From assembly GCA_021770615.1 (NCBI GenBank), contig JAETQR010000032.1, positions 1-42,866 of the forward strand: a stretch of DNA of 42,866 nt, written 5' to 3'. Position 1 is the first letter of the stretch. The number at the start of each line of letters is the position of its first letter. This DNA comes from Lachnospiraceae bacterium (lineage in GTDB: Bacteria; Bacillota_A; Clostridia; Lachnospirales; Lachnospiraceae). Under the pieces are notes generated by a model. It saw only the letters and a program-made list of their open reading frames with translations, ran no database searches and had not been told where the DNA came from. Below, in pieces: positions 33,541 through 41,359 of the stretch. Position numbers and translations under genes: made by a program.

Positions 33541-33585
33541 TCTCTCCTAAGCGGTAGGCCGGAGGTTCAAATCCTCTTAGCGACG
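33541..33585 (+). other. 3' portion of a tRNA-Arg(CCT) gene; attachment-site core
   Basis: The segment carries the anticodon loop CTCCTAA, the variable region GTAGGCC, the T-arm GGAGGTTCAAATCCTCT and the acceptor strand AGCGACG of a clostridial-type tRNA-Arg(CCT). The 5' half of a tRNA is absent: the 30 bases upstream cannot pair with the acceptor strand. Tyrosine-recombinase elements that use tRNA 3' ends leave exactly such a partial copy at the far end of the element. This implies the element lies to the left and the intact tRNA gene beyond the left edge. Confidence 0.7.
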
Positions 33586-33592
33586 TCAAAAG

Positions 33593-33634
33593 AAATGCCG
33601 AGAATACTGGAATTGCCAGAGTTCTCGGTATTTT
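33593..33634 (+). terminator. Intrinsic terminator following the tRNA fragment
   Basis: Arms ATGCCGAGAA and TTCTCGGTAT (one G-U) surround a 17-nt loop and run into TTTT. It would fit as the terminator of the tRNA gene, either native or supplied by the element. Confidence 0.65.
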
Positions 33635-33867
33635 ACTATATCTGAATTTGCTAATCAAAATGGCGTTTCTGCTAATTGTCCGAAAAATTTCGCTGAAAAA
33701 CTTGCTAATTGAAAAGGCGAGAGTCTCTTGTCCTAATTCGTAACTTCGTCCCAACTTGTGACGAAGTTGAAAGACAGTGGAATGTTTCTGATCTTATCTT
33801 TTATTTTCTTCATTGTTTATCTATTTATGTGTTGCTATTTCAAACTTGGCGATATATTCGCTATACA

Positions 33868-33919
33868 GAGGATAAGGCAATTCTGCAAAGCAGATTAGAT
33901 TAGTTTTGTCCTCTTTTTC
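33868..33919 (+). terminator. Orphan intrinsic terminator
   Basis: GAGGATAA pairs with TTTTGTCCTC (one G-U) around an inner TCTGC-AAA-GCAGA hairpin and is followed by TTTTTCT. No convincing gene precedes it, so it may mark the end of a lost gene. Confidence 0.5.
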
Positions 33920-34010
33920 TATTGAGAAAGATTATGGCTATCCCCATAGAAAAATGTGTGATATATTGTAAAAGCAAACAATAAGCGCACATAAAACTTG
34001 GTATTCCGAT

Positions 34011-34099
34011 TTGGAATCTCAAGTTTAAGCATATACGAAGTAACAGAACTCGAAGTCGCAAATTGTGATTTCAAGTTACTCATAGTTTTGAGATTCCAA
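34011..34099. repeat. Nested inverted repeats upstream of the ORF6N gene
   Basis: Outer arms TTGGAATCTCAA (34011-34022) and TTGAGATTCCAA (34088-34099) are perfect. Inside are AGTAAC/GTTACT (34039-34044, 34075-34080) and a core GAAGTCGCAA/TTGTGATTTC (34052-34072). The core closely matches the perfect palindrome found within the ORF6N coding sequence at 34380-34406. Confidence 0.65.
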
Positions 34100-34131
34100 T
34101 CTGGCATTTCAAAATAGAAAGGACGATAAAG

Positions 34132-34677
34132 ATGGCTGATACAAAACAAACAGATCTGACAAAGACAAATGATGATACCCAAGAAATAAACATTGAATCA
34201 GCAGAGTCCGATATAAAAAGTATGATATATGTTATTCGTAACCAGCAGGTTATGATAGACAGTGATTTAGCGATGCTGTATCAAGTAGAAACGAAGCGAT
34301 TAAATGAAGCGGCAAAACGTAATATCTCAAGATTTCCAGAAAGATTCCGATTTCAACTGACGAAAGAGGAATATGAAAACTTGAAGTCGCAAATTGCGAC
34401 TTCAAGTTTAGAGGATGATTGGACTTATGAATATGTAAAAAAAATGATGGAAATTACAAAAGAAAAAGCATTGATTTTGTTATGCCCTAAAACAACTTTT
34501 GCGCTGCTTGGAACTCAAAAAGCTACCCTTCAAAAATATCCATTGTCCGGTTCCATGAAATATGGAGAAGCATGCAAAGAAGTTGTCGGAAAAATAGCGA
34601 TAGTTGGAGAAACATGTATTAAAAATACAGGGTACCAAATGGATGGCGGATTTATCCGGGAAGTTGTCATAGCATAG
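34132..34677 (+). CDS. ORF6N-domain protein with unrelated-looking C-terminal half (probable chimera)
   Basis: 181 residues; ATG with AGAAAGGACG upstream. Residues ~30-97 form an ORF6N DNA-binding domain (IYVIRNQQVMIDSDLAMLYQ, then KRNISRFPERFRFQLTKEEY). ORF6N proteins usually continue with a Gly-rich LPYAFTEQGV-type segment. Here it is replaced after IATSSLEDD by KEKALILLCPKTTFALLGTQ, ending GEACKEVVGKIAIVGETCIK, which I do not recognise. An in-frame fusion left by a deletion or insertion at about 34420 is likely. The point coincides with the end of the palindrome at 34380-34406. Confidence 0.6.
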   Translation: MADTKQTDLTKTNDDTQEINIESAESDIKSMIYVIRNQQVMIDSDLAMLYQVETKRLNEAAKRNISRFPERFRFQLTKEEYENLKSQIATSSLEDDWTYEYVKKMMEITKEKALILLCPKTTFALLGTQKATLQKYPLSGSMKYGEACKEVVGKIAIVGETCIKNTGYQMDGGFIREVVIA

Positions 34678-34720
34678 TTGTTTATAGAAAATTTCGATAA
34701 GTACAATCAGTATTAACAAT

Positions 34721-34749
34721 TAGACAAAAAAAATTACGGAAGATATAAT
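34721..34749 (+). promoter_or_regulatory. Promoter of the PucR regulator gene
   Basis: TAGACA (34721-34726), a 17-bp spacer and TATAAT (34744-34749), about 45 bp before the start codon. Confidence 0.6.
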
Positions 34750-34794
34750 TATTTCATAGGCAGCAACGAGACTAGATAAATCGAGGGAATATAC

Positions 34795-36009
34795 ATGGGA
34801 CATAAGTTAGACATTAATGTATGCTACCGTAAGGTTTTTGAATTGATCGGACATTCTTGTACTATGCAGCAGCTGTTGCAGGAAATATCAGATTATACCA
34901 GGATATCTGTAGTTGTGACAGATATTATTGGAAATGTTCTTGGAAAATCTGTATGTGAGAAGGCTGGGGAACAAAGTCTTATTACGCATTTGACGAAAGA
35001 AGATTATTTTTTAGAGACAGTATTTGATTGTATGGATAGTCAGGATGAGGTTGGAAATCAAAAGATAAAGATATATTCTGACGAATATGGCACAAGAAGT
35101 GTGAGCATGATCTCCACACATGGAAATGATTTGGGGATTTGTTTTTTGGTATCAGATCAGAATGAAAACGTTGATGCAGATATTTTTTTCCAGTTAAATG
35201 AACTGGTATGCAAGGCGCTTTCTATGATCACACCGTCGGTACCGGGAAAGGTGAGTGGACATCATAATACTTTGCGGAAAATAGTTGCAAAGATGTTACT
35301 GGAAAACAATATGGAGACGAAGTCTCAGTTAAAAGAGATTCAGGAAATGATTGAATCCAAAATAAAACCGGGATTTGTTTTGTTTGTGTTGCAGCAGAAA
35401 ACGAGGGATTTTCAAAAGCTCCAAATCATCGGAGATGAACTTAGAGCTTTGCATGATAATATGTTTTTCTACGTACAGGGAGAAATTCTCTATGGAATCT
35501 TTGTGGGAGTCCGCTCAGCGGAAAAAATATATAAAATAATTGAAAATGTTTGCAAAAAACATAAAAGCTATTGTGGAATCAGCGAATTGTTTGAAGAACA
35601 GGGTGTTTTTTCAAAAAAGAAATATATGGCAGAGCAGGCTTTAAAAATCGGAAGACGAAATCATCCTGATGAAAGCTGTTATTTTGCATATGACTATTAT
35701 ATGCAGATCGTATGTTCTTGCGCGGTTGAAAAAATCGGTGAAGCAAGATATATGGAGAATAAGCTTCAAGAGTTGAAAAAAGAAGATGAGATCAAAGAGA
35801 CAGAGTTTTACAATACATTGAAAATGTATCTTCTTCAGAGAAATAACGTGAGTACGACTGCCAGATCATTGTTTATTCATCGTAATACGATGATTTATCG
35901 CTTACATAAAATTTCTGATTTTCTTAACGTAGATATTAACGATCCGATTACTTCACAAAAACTGTTAATCAGCATGATGTTGCAGGAACAGGAACAATAC
36001 CGGTATTAA
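34795..36009 (+). CDS. PucR/CdaR-family transcriptional regulator
   Basis: 404 residues. The C-terminus has the family's HTH_30 domain (TTARSLFIHRNTMIYRLHKI, then SDFLNVDINDPITSQKLLIS). The middle has a CdaR GGDEF-like region (RRNHPDESCYFAYDYYMQIV). The N-terminus begins with a sensor-like segment (SCTMQQLLQEISDYTRISVV). Such proteins sense small metabolites and activate catabolic operons. It lies just upstream of the reductase, transporter and methyltransferase genes. TTGTGCA palindromes after its stop codon and before the substrate-binding gene are candidate operators. Confidence 0.88.
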   Translation: MGHKLDINVCYRKVFELIGHSCTMQQLLQEISDYTRISVVVTDIIGNVLGKSVCEKAGEQSLITHLTKEDYFLETVFDCMDSQDEVGNQKIKIYSDEYGTRSVSMISTHGNDLGICFLVSDQNENVDADIFFQLNELVCKALSMITPSVPGKVSGHHNTLRKIVAKMLLENNMETKSQLKEIQEMIESKIKPGFVLFVLQQKTRDFQKLQIIGDELRALHDNMFFYVQGEILYGIFVGVRSAEKIYKIIENVCKKHKSYCGISELFEEQGVFSKKKYMAEQALKIGRRNHPDESCYFAYDYYMQIVCSCAVEKIGEARYMENKLQELKKEDEIKETEFYNTLKMYLLQRNNVSTTARSLFIHRNTMIYRLHKISDFLNVDINDPITSQKLLISMMLQEQEQYRY

Positions 36010-36019
36010 TTGTGCACAA
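36010..36019. promoter_or_regulatory. Candidate PucR operator 1
   Basis: TTGTGCACAA, a perfect 10-bp palindrome, starts one base after the PucR stop codon and 72 bp before the reductase gene. The half site TTGTGCA recurs at 37431-37447. Confidence 0.45.
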
Positions 36020-36090
36020 AATACGATGTGTAAAATAGCGACAATGTGCTAAGATAGAGGTATGATAGAGTTGAGGATGCGTGGGGTTTA

Positions 36091-37266
36091 ATGAATATAG
36101 TAAAAGAGTTGCCTGCTATTTTTGAAGAGTTTTCAGAGCAGGAAAAACAATCATATTTAAAAATAAAAGAATATAAAGAAAAGGGGATTCCGGTTATTGG
36201 TTCCTATTGTTCTTTTTTTCCGAGAGAAATTGCGACTGCGATGGGTGCAATTTCTGTAGGTTTATGTTCTTCATCGGAAACGACAGTTGCCATAGCTGAA
36301 CAGACATTACCGCAGGCAGTGTGCCCGATTATTAAATCAAGTTATGGATTTGCGGTATCGGATAAATGTCCGTATTTTTATTTTTCTGATCTCGTTGTGG
36401 GAGAGACTACATGTGATGGAAAAAAGAAAATGTATGAGATGTTGGGTGAGTTTAAAGATGTTTATGTTTTGGAACTTCCGACAGGACAGAGCAAAGACGG
36501 ATTAAAATTATGGCGGTCATCTATTATCAAATTTAAAGAATATCTGGAAGAAAAATTTCAGATTGTAATAACAGAAGACAATATTCGAAATGCAATCAGA
36601 AGTGAGAACTTAAGACGTAAGTCAATTCGTGACTTTTATGAGTTGATGAGATTGGATCCGGTACCTATGACAGGTGTCGAACTTTTGGATGTATTATATG
36701 GTTTTAAATATAAGTTTGACGTGGATGAAGCGGTTTCGCGATTAAACCAATTGACAGATGGAATCAGGGCAAAATATGAAAGTGAAGAAAAAAGGGAGAA
36801 AAAACCAAGAATCCTGATCACAGGTTGTCCGATGGGGAAAGATACCAAAAAGCTTGTGCATGCCATTGAAAATAATGGAGGCGTTGTTGTTGCTTTTGAA
36901 AATTGCACGGGTGCAAAAACGATTTCACAGATGGTGGATGAAGAAAAGCTAGATGTGTATGAAGCGATTGCAGAAAAGTATCTGAATATTGGGTGTGCGG
37001 TCATGACACCAAATGATAATCGAATTACCATGCTGGGTGAAATGGTGGATGAATTCAAAGTGGATGGTGTTGTTGAGATGTCACTGTTCGGATGTCACTC
37101 CGTGCTTATGGAAACTGTGAATATACGCAATTTTATTCATGAAGAAAAGCATATCGGATATATCAATATTACAACTGACTTTTCGGAAAGTGACGTTGCC
37201 CAGATAAACACAAGAGTGGCTGCTTTTATAGAAATGATAAATACAAAAAAGAATCAAACGAAATAA
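36091..37266 (+). CDS. Double-cubane-cluster anaerobic reductase (2-hydroxyacyl-CoA dehydratase D-like, YjiM-type)
   Basis: 391 residues. The family pattern is clear: IPVIGSYCSFFPREIATAMG, CSSSETTVAIAEQTLP, VCPIIKSSYGFAVSDKCPYF and VVGETTCDGKKKMYEMLGEF, then PRILITGCPMGKDTKKLVHA and VEMSLFGCHSVLMETVNIR. The cysteines coordinate an Fe-S cluster; relatives carry a [8Fe-9S] double cubane and carry out ATP-driven low-potential reductions with an activator ATPase. The activator is not in the window. Next to a corrinoid-type methyltransferase, a role in low-potential reductive activation is possible. That is inference. Confidence 0.85.
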   Translation: MNIVKELPAIFEEFSEQEKQSYLKIKEYKEKGIPVIGSYCSFFPREIATAMGAISVGLCSSSETTVAIAEQTLPQAVCPIIKSSYGFAVSDKCPYFYFSDLVVGETTCDGKKKMYEMLGEFKDVYVLELPTGQSKDGLKLWRSSIIKFKEYLEEKFQIVITEDNIRNAIRSENLRRKSIRDFYELMRLDPVPMTGVELLDVLYGFKYKFDVDEAVSRLNQLTDGIRAKYESEEKREKKPRILITGCPMGKDTKKLVHAIENNGGVVVAFENCTGAKTISQMVDEEKLDVYEAIAEKYLNIGCAVMTPNDNRITMLGEMVDEFKVDGVVEMSLFGCHSVLMETVNIRNFIHEEKHIGYINITTDFSESDVAQINTRVAAFIEMINTKKNQTK

Positions 37267-37316
37267 AGCAAAAGGAACCTGTTAAGCTAATGTCATTAAG
37301 TAAAGATGATAATTTG

Positions 37317-37353
37317 AGATCTCAGTATTAGAAATAATGTTGAGATCTTTTTA
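37317..37353 (+). terminator. Terminator after the double-cubane reductase gene
   Basis: AGATCTCA (37317-37324) and TGAGATCT (37341-37348) form an 8-bp stem followed by T-rich sequence. The transporter operon therefore probably has its own promoter. Confidence 0.7.
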
Positions 37354-37430
37354 GTTTTATAGATAAATTCTATATATAGAAGTTATTTGTAAAATATAGC
37401 TATAAATGAACAAGGGAAATTTGAGATAAA

Positions 37431-37447
37431 TTGTGCACGATGCACAA
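37431..37447. promoter_or_regulatory. Candidate PucR operator 2
   Basis: TTGTGCA-CGA-TGCACAA, a perfect inverted repeat, lies about 110 bp before the substrate-binding gene. It shares its half site with 36010-36019. Confidence 0.55.
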
Positions 37448-37558
37448 TGGATAGAATATGATTTGGGTTTAACGATGATGAAAAGAAAGAATAGCTTTGA
37501 TAGAATTATTTCGACATCAAGAAAATGAGAGTCAAATAAAATGATAGGGAGAAAAATT

Positions 37559-38611
37559 ATGAAAATTAAAAAACTAGTTGCAACACTTTTAACTGTTTGT
37601 ATGCTTGGAGCATTGACAGCGTGTGGAGCATCAGGAACGAAGCAAGAAGAAACAAAGGAAACTACTGAAGAAAACAAAAAGGATGTTACTCTTACTTATG
37701 CAGAACCTGGATGGATGTCTACATTATTTGTAAATCAGGTAATGAAAGTAGTTCTTGAAGAGGGATATGGATATTCTACAGAGGCGGTTGAAGCAACTAA
37801 TGTGGCTTTGGTTGAAGAATTGTGTAATGACAATTTGGATATTCATACATATATTGCAGAGCTTTCATTTGAAACATATGAGGAACTTCGTGACAGTGGA
37901 AAATTAATTGAATGGGGAGCAATACATAATGATGGAATGCAGGGGGTGTATGTCCCGGCATATATGATTGAAGGAGATGAAGAAAGAGGTATTGATCCAA
38001 TTACTCCAGATTTAAAGACAATTGATGATTTGGCAGATTATTGGGAAGTATTTAAAGATCCAGAAGATCCGTCTAAAGGCGCTTTTTATAATGCACCTGC
38101 AGATTATTTGGCTGCAAATGTTTTAGATCATAAATTAGAAACATATGGTTTGACTGATTATTATAATATTATTACATCAGGAAGTCAGAGTGCAGAGGAT
38201 GCTACATTGAAAGCGGCTTATGAAAAAGGAGAACCATGGGTTGGATATGGTTTTGTTGTATCTTATATGTATAGTCAGTTTGATCTTATAAAATTAGAAG
38301 ATCGATGCGATTATGATGCTGAATTGTATAATGAAGAAAACGGTTACGCATGTGATTTTGTTCTTGATTCTTATAAGGTATGCAGTTCTGTATCTTTTGA
38401 AGATAAAGCGCCAGAAGTAACAGATTTTCTTTCAAAATTCCAGCTCTCAGGTCCAATCATTGCTAACGGAATTGGTTATATGACGAATAATAATGACCCA
38501 GAGGGTGATGATGCTGCAATTGATTGGCTTAAGAATAATACAGAGACTTGGAATAAATGGGTGCCTGAAGATGTGGCAACAAATATTCAAAATTTTTTAG
38601 ATGCAAAATAA
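37559..38611 (+). CDS. Quaternary-amine (betaine-type) ABC transporter substrate-binding lipoprotein
   Basis: 350 residues from the ATG at 37559, with GGGAGA 7 nt upstream. A lipoprotein signal ends in the lipobox LTAC (MKIKKLVATLLTVCMLGALT-AC). The mature part has the OpuAC/ProX pattern: TLTYAEPGWMSTLFVNQVMK, YGYSTEAVEATNVALVEELC, PWVGYGFVVSYMYSQFDLIK, and WLKNNTETWNKWVPED at the end. Ligand is likely glycine betaine or a related quaternary or methylated amine. It is the first gene of the transporter-methyltransferase operon. Confidence 0.92.
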   Translation: MKIKKLVATLLTVCMLGALTACGASGTKQEETKETTEENKKDVTLTYAEPGWMSTLFVNQVMKVVLEEGYGYSTEAVEATNVALVEELCNDNLDIHTYIAELSFETYEELRDSGKLIEWGAIHNDGMQGVYVPAYMIEGDEERGIDPITPDLKTIDDLADYWEVFKDPEDPSKGAFYNAPADYLAANVLDHKLETYGLTDYYNIITSGSQSAEDATLKAAYEKGEPWVGYGFVVSYMYSQFDLIKLEDRCDYDAELYNEENGYACDFVLDSYKVCSSVSFEDKAPEVTDFLSKFQLSGPIIANGIGYMTNNNDPEGDDAAIDWLKNNTETWNKWVPEDVATNIQNFLDAK

Positions 38612-38680
38612 TTTAGGATTAATAAGGTCAACGTAGGGACATTTTTAATGTCCCTATTTGTGGTATTTGAGGAGTTGAAA

Positions 38681-39544
38681 ATGTTGCAGTCATTTAATAA
38701 TATATTTAATATTTTACCATCTCTGAATTTGGCAGAAAATGTTGAAAAAGGGTTGGATTATTTAATCTTACATGGAGAACCTGTGATAGAAGCAATTCAG
38801 CAATTTACTTTGTTTTTTATTGCCAGGTTAGAAACATTTTTAGCATGGTTGCCTTGGTGGGGATGGATGATTATTATTTTTGGCGCTAGCTGTAAATTGT
38901 TAAACTGGAAAAAAGGTATTATTCTTTCAGGTATGACTTTTGTTATTGGTTGGCTAGGATACTGGGAAATGATGAACATTACGGTTGCAATTGTAATTAC
39001 ATCTATTTTCTTTTCACTGTTTATGGGAATTCCGATGGGAATTATAATGGCTAAAAGTGACACTGTTGAAAAAATTATTCATCCAATTCTAGATGCAATG
39101 CAAACAACACCAAGTTTTGTATATTTATTACCAGCTGTAATGTTGTTTGGATTAGGTAAAGTTCCGGCGGTTTTTGCAACAACAATTTATGCATTGCCTC
39201 CAGTTGTTCGTATGACAAATCTTGGAATTAGAAATGTTGATGATACATCAATTATGGTGGCAGATTCCTTTGGGTGTACACCTTTTCAAAAGTTAGTAAA
39301 AATCCAGTTACCGCAAGCAATGACAATGATTACAGCGGGAATTAATCAGACAACAATGATGGCTTTAGGAATGATAATTACATCAGCGATGATTGGTGCG
39401 AAAGGTTTGGGGATTGTCATTTTAAGTGCCATTGGGCGATTAGAAGTAGGCGTTTGTGCAGAAGTTGGGATTTGCATTGTATTTGTGGCAATAACATTAG
39501 ATAGATTAACACAGGGACTGGCTAGATTGTTTAATGGAGAATAG
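38681..39544 (+). CDS. Quaternary-amine ABC transporter permease (ProW/OpuAB-like)
   Basis: 287 residues from the ATG at 38681 (GAGGAG upstream). Several membrane helices are seen, and the binding-protein-dependent transport motif lies in VADSFGCTPFQKLVKIQLPQ, then AMTMITAGINQTTMMALGMI. DAMQTTPSFVYLLPAVMLFG is typical of ProW. It lies 69 bp after the binding protein and 2 bp before the ATPase gene. Confidence 0.93.
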   Translation: MLQSFNNIFNILPSLNLAENVEKGLDYLILHGEPVIEAIQQFTLFFIARLETFLAWLPWWGWMIIIFGASCKLLNWKKGIILSGMTFVIGWLGYWEMMNITVAIVITSIFFSLFMGIPMGIIMAKSDTVEKIIHPILDAMQTTPSFVYLLPAVMLFGLGKVPAVFATTIYALPPVVRMTNLGIRNVDDTSIMVADSFGCTPFQKLVKIQLPQAMTMITAGINQTTMMALGMIITSAMIGAKGLGIVILSAIGRLEVGVCAEVGICIVFVAITLDRLTQGLARLFNGE

Positions 39545-39546
39545 GA

Positions 39547-40572
39547 ATGGATAAAAAAAGGAAAATTCAGGTTAAAGATTTACTTTTAATTTATGGAAAA
39601 AATATTGAAAAAGCTCAACAATTATTAGACCAAGGAGTAACGCAGAATACGGTTTTTGAAAAAACGAAGTCCATGGCAGCTGTGAATAATATTAGTTTTG
39701 ATGTTTATGAACATGAAATGATGGTAATTATGGGGCTGTCAGGAAGTGGAAAGTCATCATTGCTTAAATGTTTAAATAGACTAAACACTCCGACCGCAGG
39801 CGAAATCATAGTAGATGGTAAAAATATTCTTGATTATGATAAAAAAGAATTGCGAAGGTACTGCCAGAATACTGTTGGAATGGTGTTTCAGAATTTTGGG
39901 TTATTGCCACAACGAACAGTCTTGCAAAATGTGGAGTTTGGACTAGAAATATGCAAGGTTGACAAGAAACAAAGACATGATAAAGCAATGGAAATGATTG
40001 AATTGGTTGGTCTTAAAGGTTGGGAAAATAGTAAGCCGAAAGAGTTATCAGGGGGAATGCAACAGAGAGTAGGATTAGCTAGAGTATTAGCAAATGAACC
40101 AGAGATTATATTGATGGATGAACCGTTTAGTGCTTTGGATCCATTAATAAGAAGACAAATGCAAGATGAGCTATTGCGATTGCAAAGTGTTTTGAAAAAA
40201 ACAATTGTGTTTATCACACATGATATTGATGAAGCATTTCGACTTGGAGATAGAATTGCAATAATGAAAGATGGAAAATTTGAGCAAATAGGGTATCCAC
40301 ATGAAATAATGGAAAAGCCAGCTGATGACTATGTAAAAAATTTTATAAAAGATATCAATAAAACAAAAGTCTATAAGGCTGGAAATATTGGAAAGAAGAT
40401 TGTCGAAGCGATAGAATATGATTACATTGTTTCTGAAGATACACCTATGGAAGAAGTATTATCTATTTTATCTCAAAATGATGTGGTTGGAGTAGTCAAT
40501 AAAGAAGGGGAACTTGGGAAATATATTGATAAGGAGACTGCATTTAAAATTTTTAAAGAAAGTGTGGATTAA
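39547..40572 (+). CDS. Quaternary-amine ABC transporter ATPase (ProV/OpuAA-like)
   Basis: 341 residues. Walker A GLSGSGKSS, Q-loop MVFQNFGLLPQRT, signature LSGGMQQR, Walker B IILMDEPFSALD and switch His in FITHDIDEAF are all present. The N-terminal extension with AQQLLDQGVTQNTVFEKT, containing the family's GxxxxxV-type insertion, is typical of ProV. The C-terminal ~70 residues look like a shortened CBS-type regulatory region (VSEDTPMEEVLSILSQNDVV). The stop codon abuts the ATG of the next gene. Confidence 0.95.
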   Translation: MDKKRKIQVKDLLLIYGKNIEKAQQLLDQGVTQNTVFEKTKSMAAVNNISFDVYEHEMMVIMGLSGSGKSSLLKCLNRLNTPTAGEIIVDGKNILDYDKKELRRYCQNTVGMVFQNFGLLPQRTVLQNVEFGLEICKVDKKQRHDKAMEMIELVGLKGWENSKPKELSGGMQQRVGLARVLANEPEIILMDEPFSALDPLIRRQMQDELLRLQSVLKKTIVFITHDIDEAFRLGDRIAIMKDGKFEQIGYPHEIMEKPADDYVKNFIKDINKTKVYKAGNIGKKIVEAIEYDYIVSEDTPMEEVLSILSQNDVVGVVNKEGELGKYIDKETAFKIFKESVD

Positions 40573-41319
40573 ATGAAAGAAAATATCCGAAGCTTTATTA
40601 TTAATTTTGTTAAAGAGTATAGTAAGGCTAATGATGGAGCCGATGTTTGGGGGGAGCCAATTGTTAAATTTGGCAATGCAGACTCTATGGATTTTGAACA
40701 ATTACGGAAGATCGTTCATCCAGAGCATTTTATTCCAACGGAAGTTCTTGAAGGAGCAAAAATAGTAATCGCATATTTTATTCCATATAGTGAAAAAATA
40801 GCAAGCAGTAATCTTAACGGAGAATTAAATTCGAAAGAATGGGCTATGACCTATGAAACTACAAAACAACTAGTAGCAAAATTAGAAGATGAATTGGTAA
40901 AGTATATTCAGGACAAAGGGTATAAGGTACGAAAAATTGATGAAACAAAAGCTTTTGATAAAGAGCTTTTGAAAAGTCGTTGGTCACAAAGACATATAGC
41001 AAAAATTTGCGGTCTTGGGACTTTTGGAATAAATCACATGTTAATTACTGATAAAGGATGCTGCGGACGTATTGGGAGTGTCGTTACCAATTTAGATATT
41101 TTTTACGATTTTCCTATAGAATTGGAGTATTGTTTAAAAAAAAGAAATGGTACTTGTGGAAGGTGTATTGAAAGATGCCCAGTTCAAGCATTAGTTAACG
41201 TAGACAATGGAATTTTGTTATGTAAACAACAGTGTGATAAAAATAGACAGGTTTATAATAATATAAATACATGTGGAAAATGTGTGGTAGGTGTACCTTG
41301 TTCTCTAAAAAAACCATAG
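40573..41319 (+). CDS. Epoxyqueuosine-reductase-like [4Fe-4S] protein, possible corrinoid-reducing partner
   Basis: 248 residues, starting directly after the ATPase stop codon. The N-terminal part resembles the QueG-type cobalamin-binding reductase fold (AKIVIAYFIPYSEKI, SRWSQRHIAKICGLGTFGIN, then HMLITDKGCCGRIGSVVTNL). The C-terminus has two ferredoxin-like clusters: CGRCIERCPVQALVN and CKQQCDKN...CGKCVVGVPC. Being inside an operon with a uroporphyrinogen-decarboxylase-type methyltransferase, it may reduce or reactivate a corrinoid protein rather than act on tRNA. That is inference. True QueG proteins are longer. Confidence 0.75.
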   Translation: MKENIRSFIINFVKEYSKANDGADVWGEPIVKFGNADSMDFEQLRKIVHPEHFIPTEVLEGAKIVIAYFIPYSEKIASSNLNGELNSKEWAMTYETTKQLVAKLEDELVKYIQDKGYKVRKIDETKAFDKELLKSRWSQRHIAKICGLGTFGINHMLITDKGCCGRIGSVVTNLDIFYDFPIELEYCLKKRNGTCGRCIERCPVQALVNVDNGILLCKQQCDKNRQVYNNINTCGKCVVGVPCSLKKP

Positions 41320-41359
41320 TGACATTTTCTGGTATAAAATAAACGAGAGGTTAGTTAAT

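Larger units (their letters stand above)
33341..33709. repeat. Cluster of TGCTAAT repeats around the tRNA fragment (candidate integrase arm sites)
   Basis: TGCTAAT occurs at 33341, 33394, 33649, 33670 and 33703, TGCTAAC at 33383, and the inverse ATTAGCA at 33414. Seven copies within 370 bp is far above chance. They lie on both sides of the tRNA-Arg 3' fragment, as integrase arm-type sites do around an attP core. No protein-coding gene is convincing between 33175 and 34131. Confidence 0.6.

Noticed and set aside
33341..33709. TGCTAAT repeats as a CRISPR array
   Set aside because: The repeats are only 7 bp, irregularly spaced and on both strands. No other CRISPR-like array was seen in the window.
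33515..33754. Minus-strand frame containing RGFEPPAYRLGE
   Set aside because: This is the usual false protein read from the antisense of a tRNA 3' end, which supports the tRNA fragment instead.
33709..33903. 64-codon plus-strand frame ending before the orphan terminator
   Set aside because: It starts within the repeat cluster, has no clear ribosome-binding site and has no recognisable protein features.
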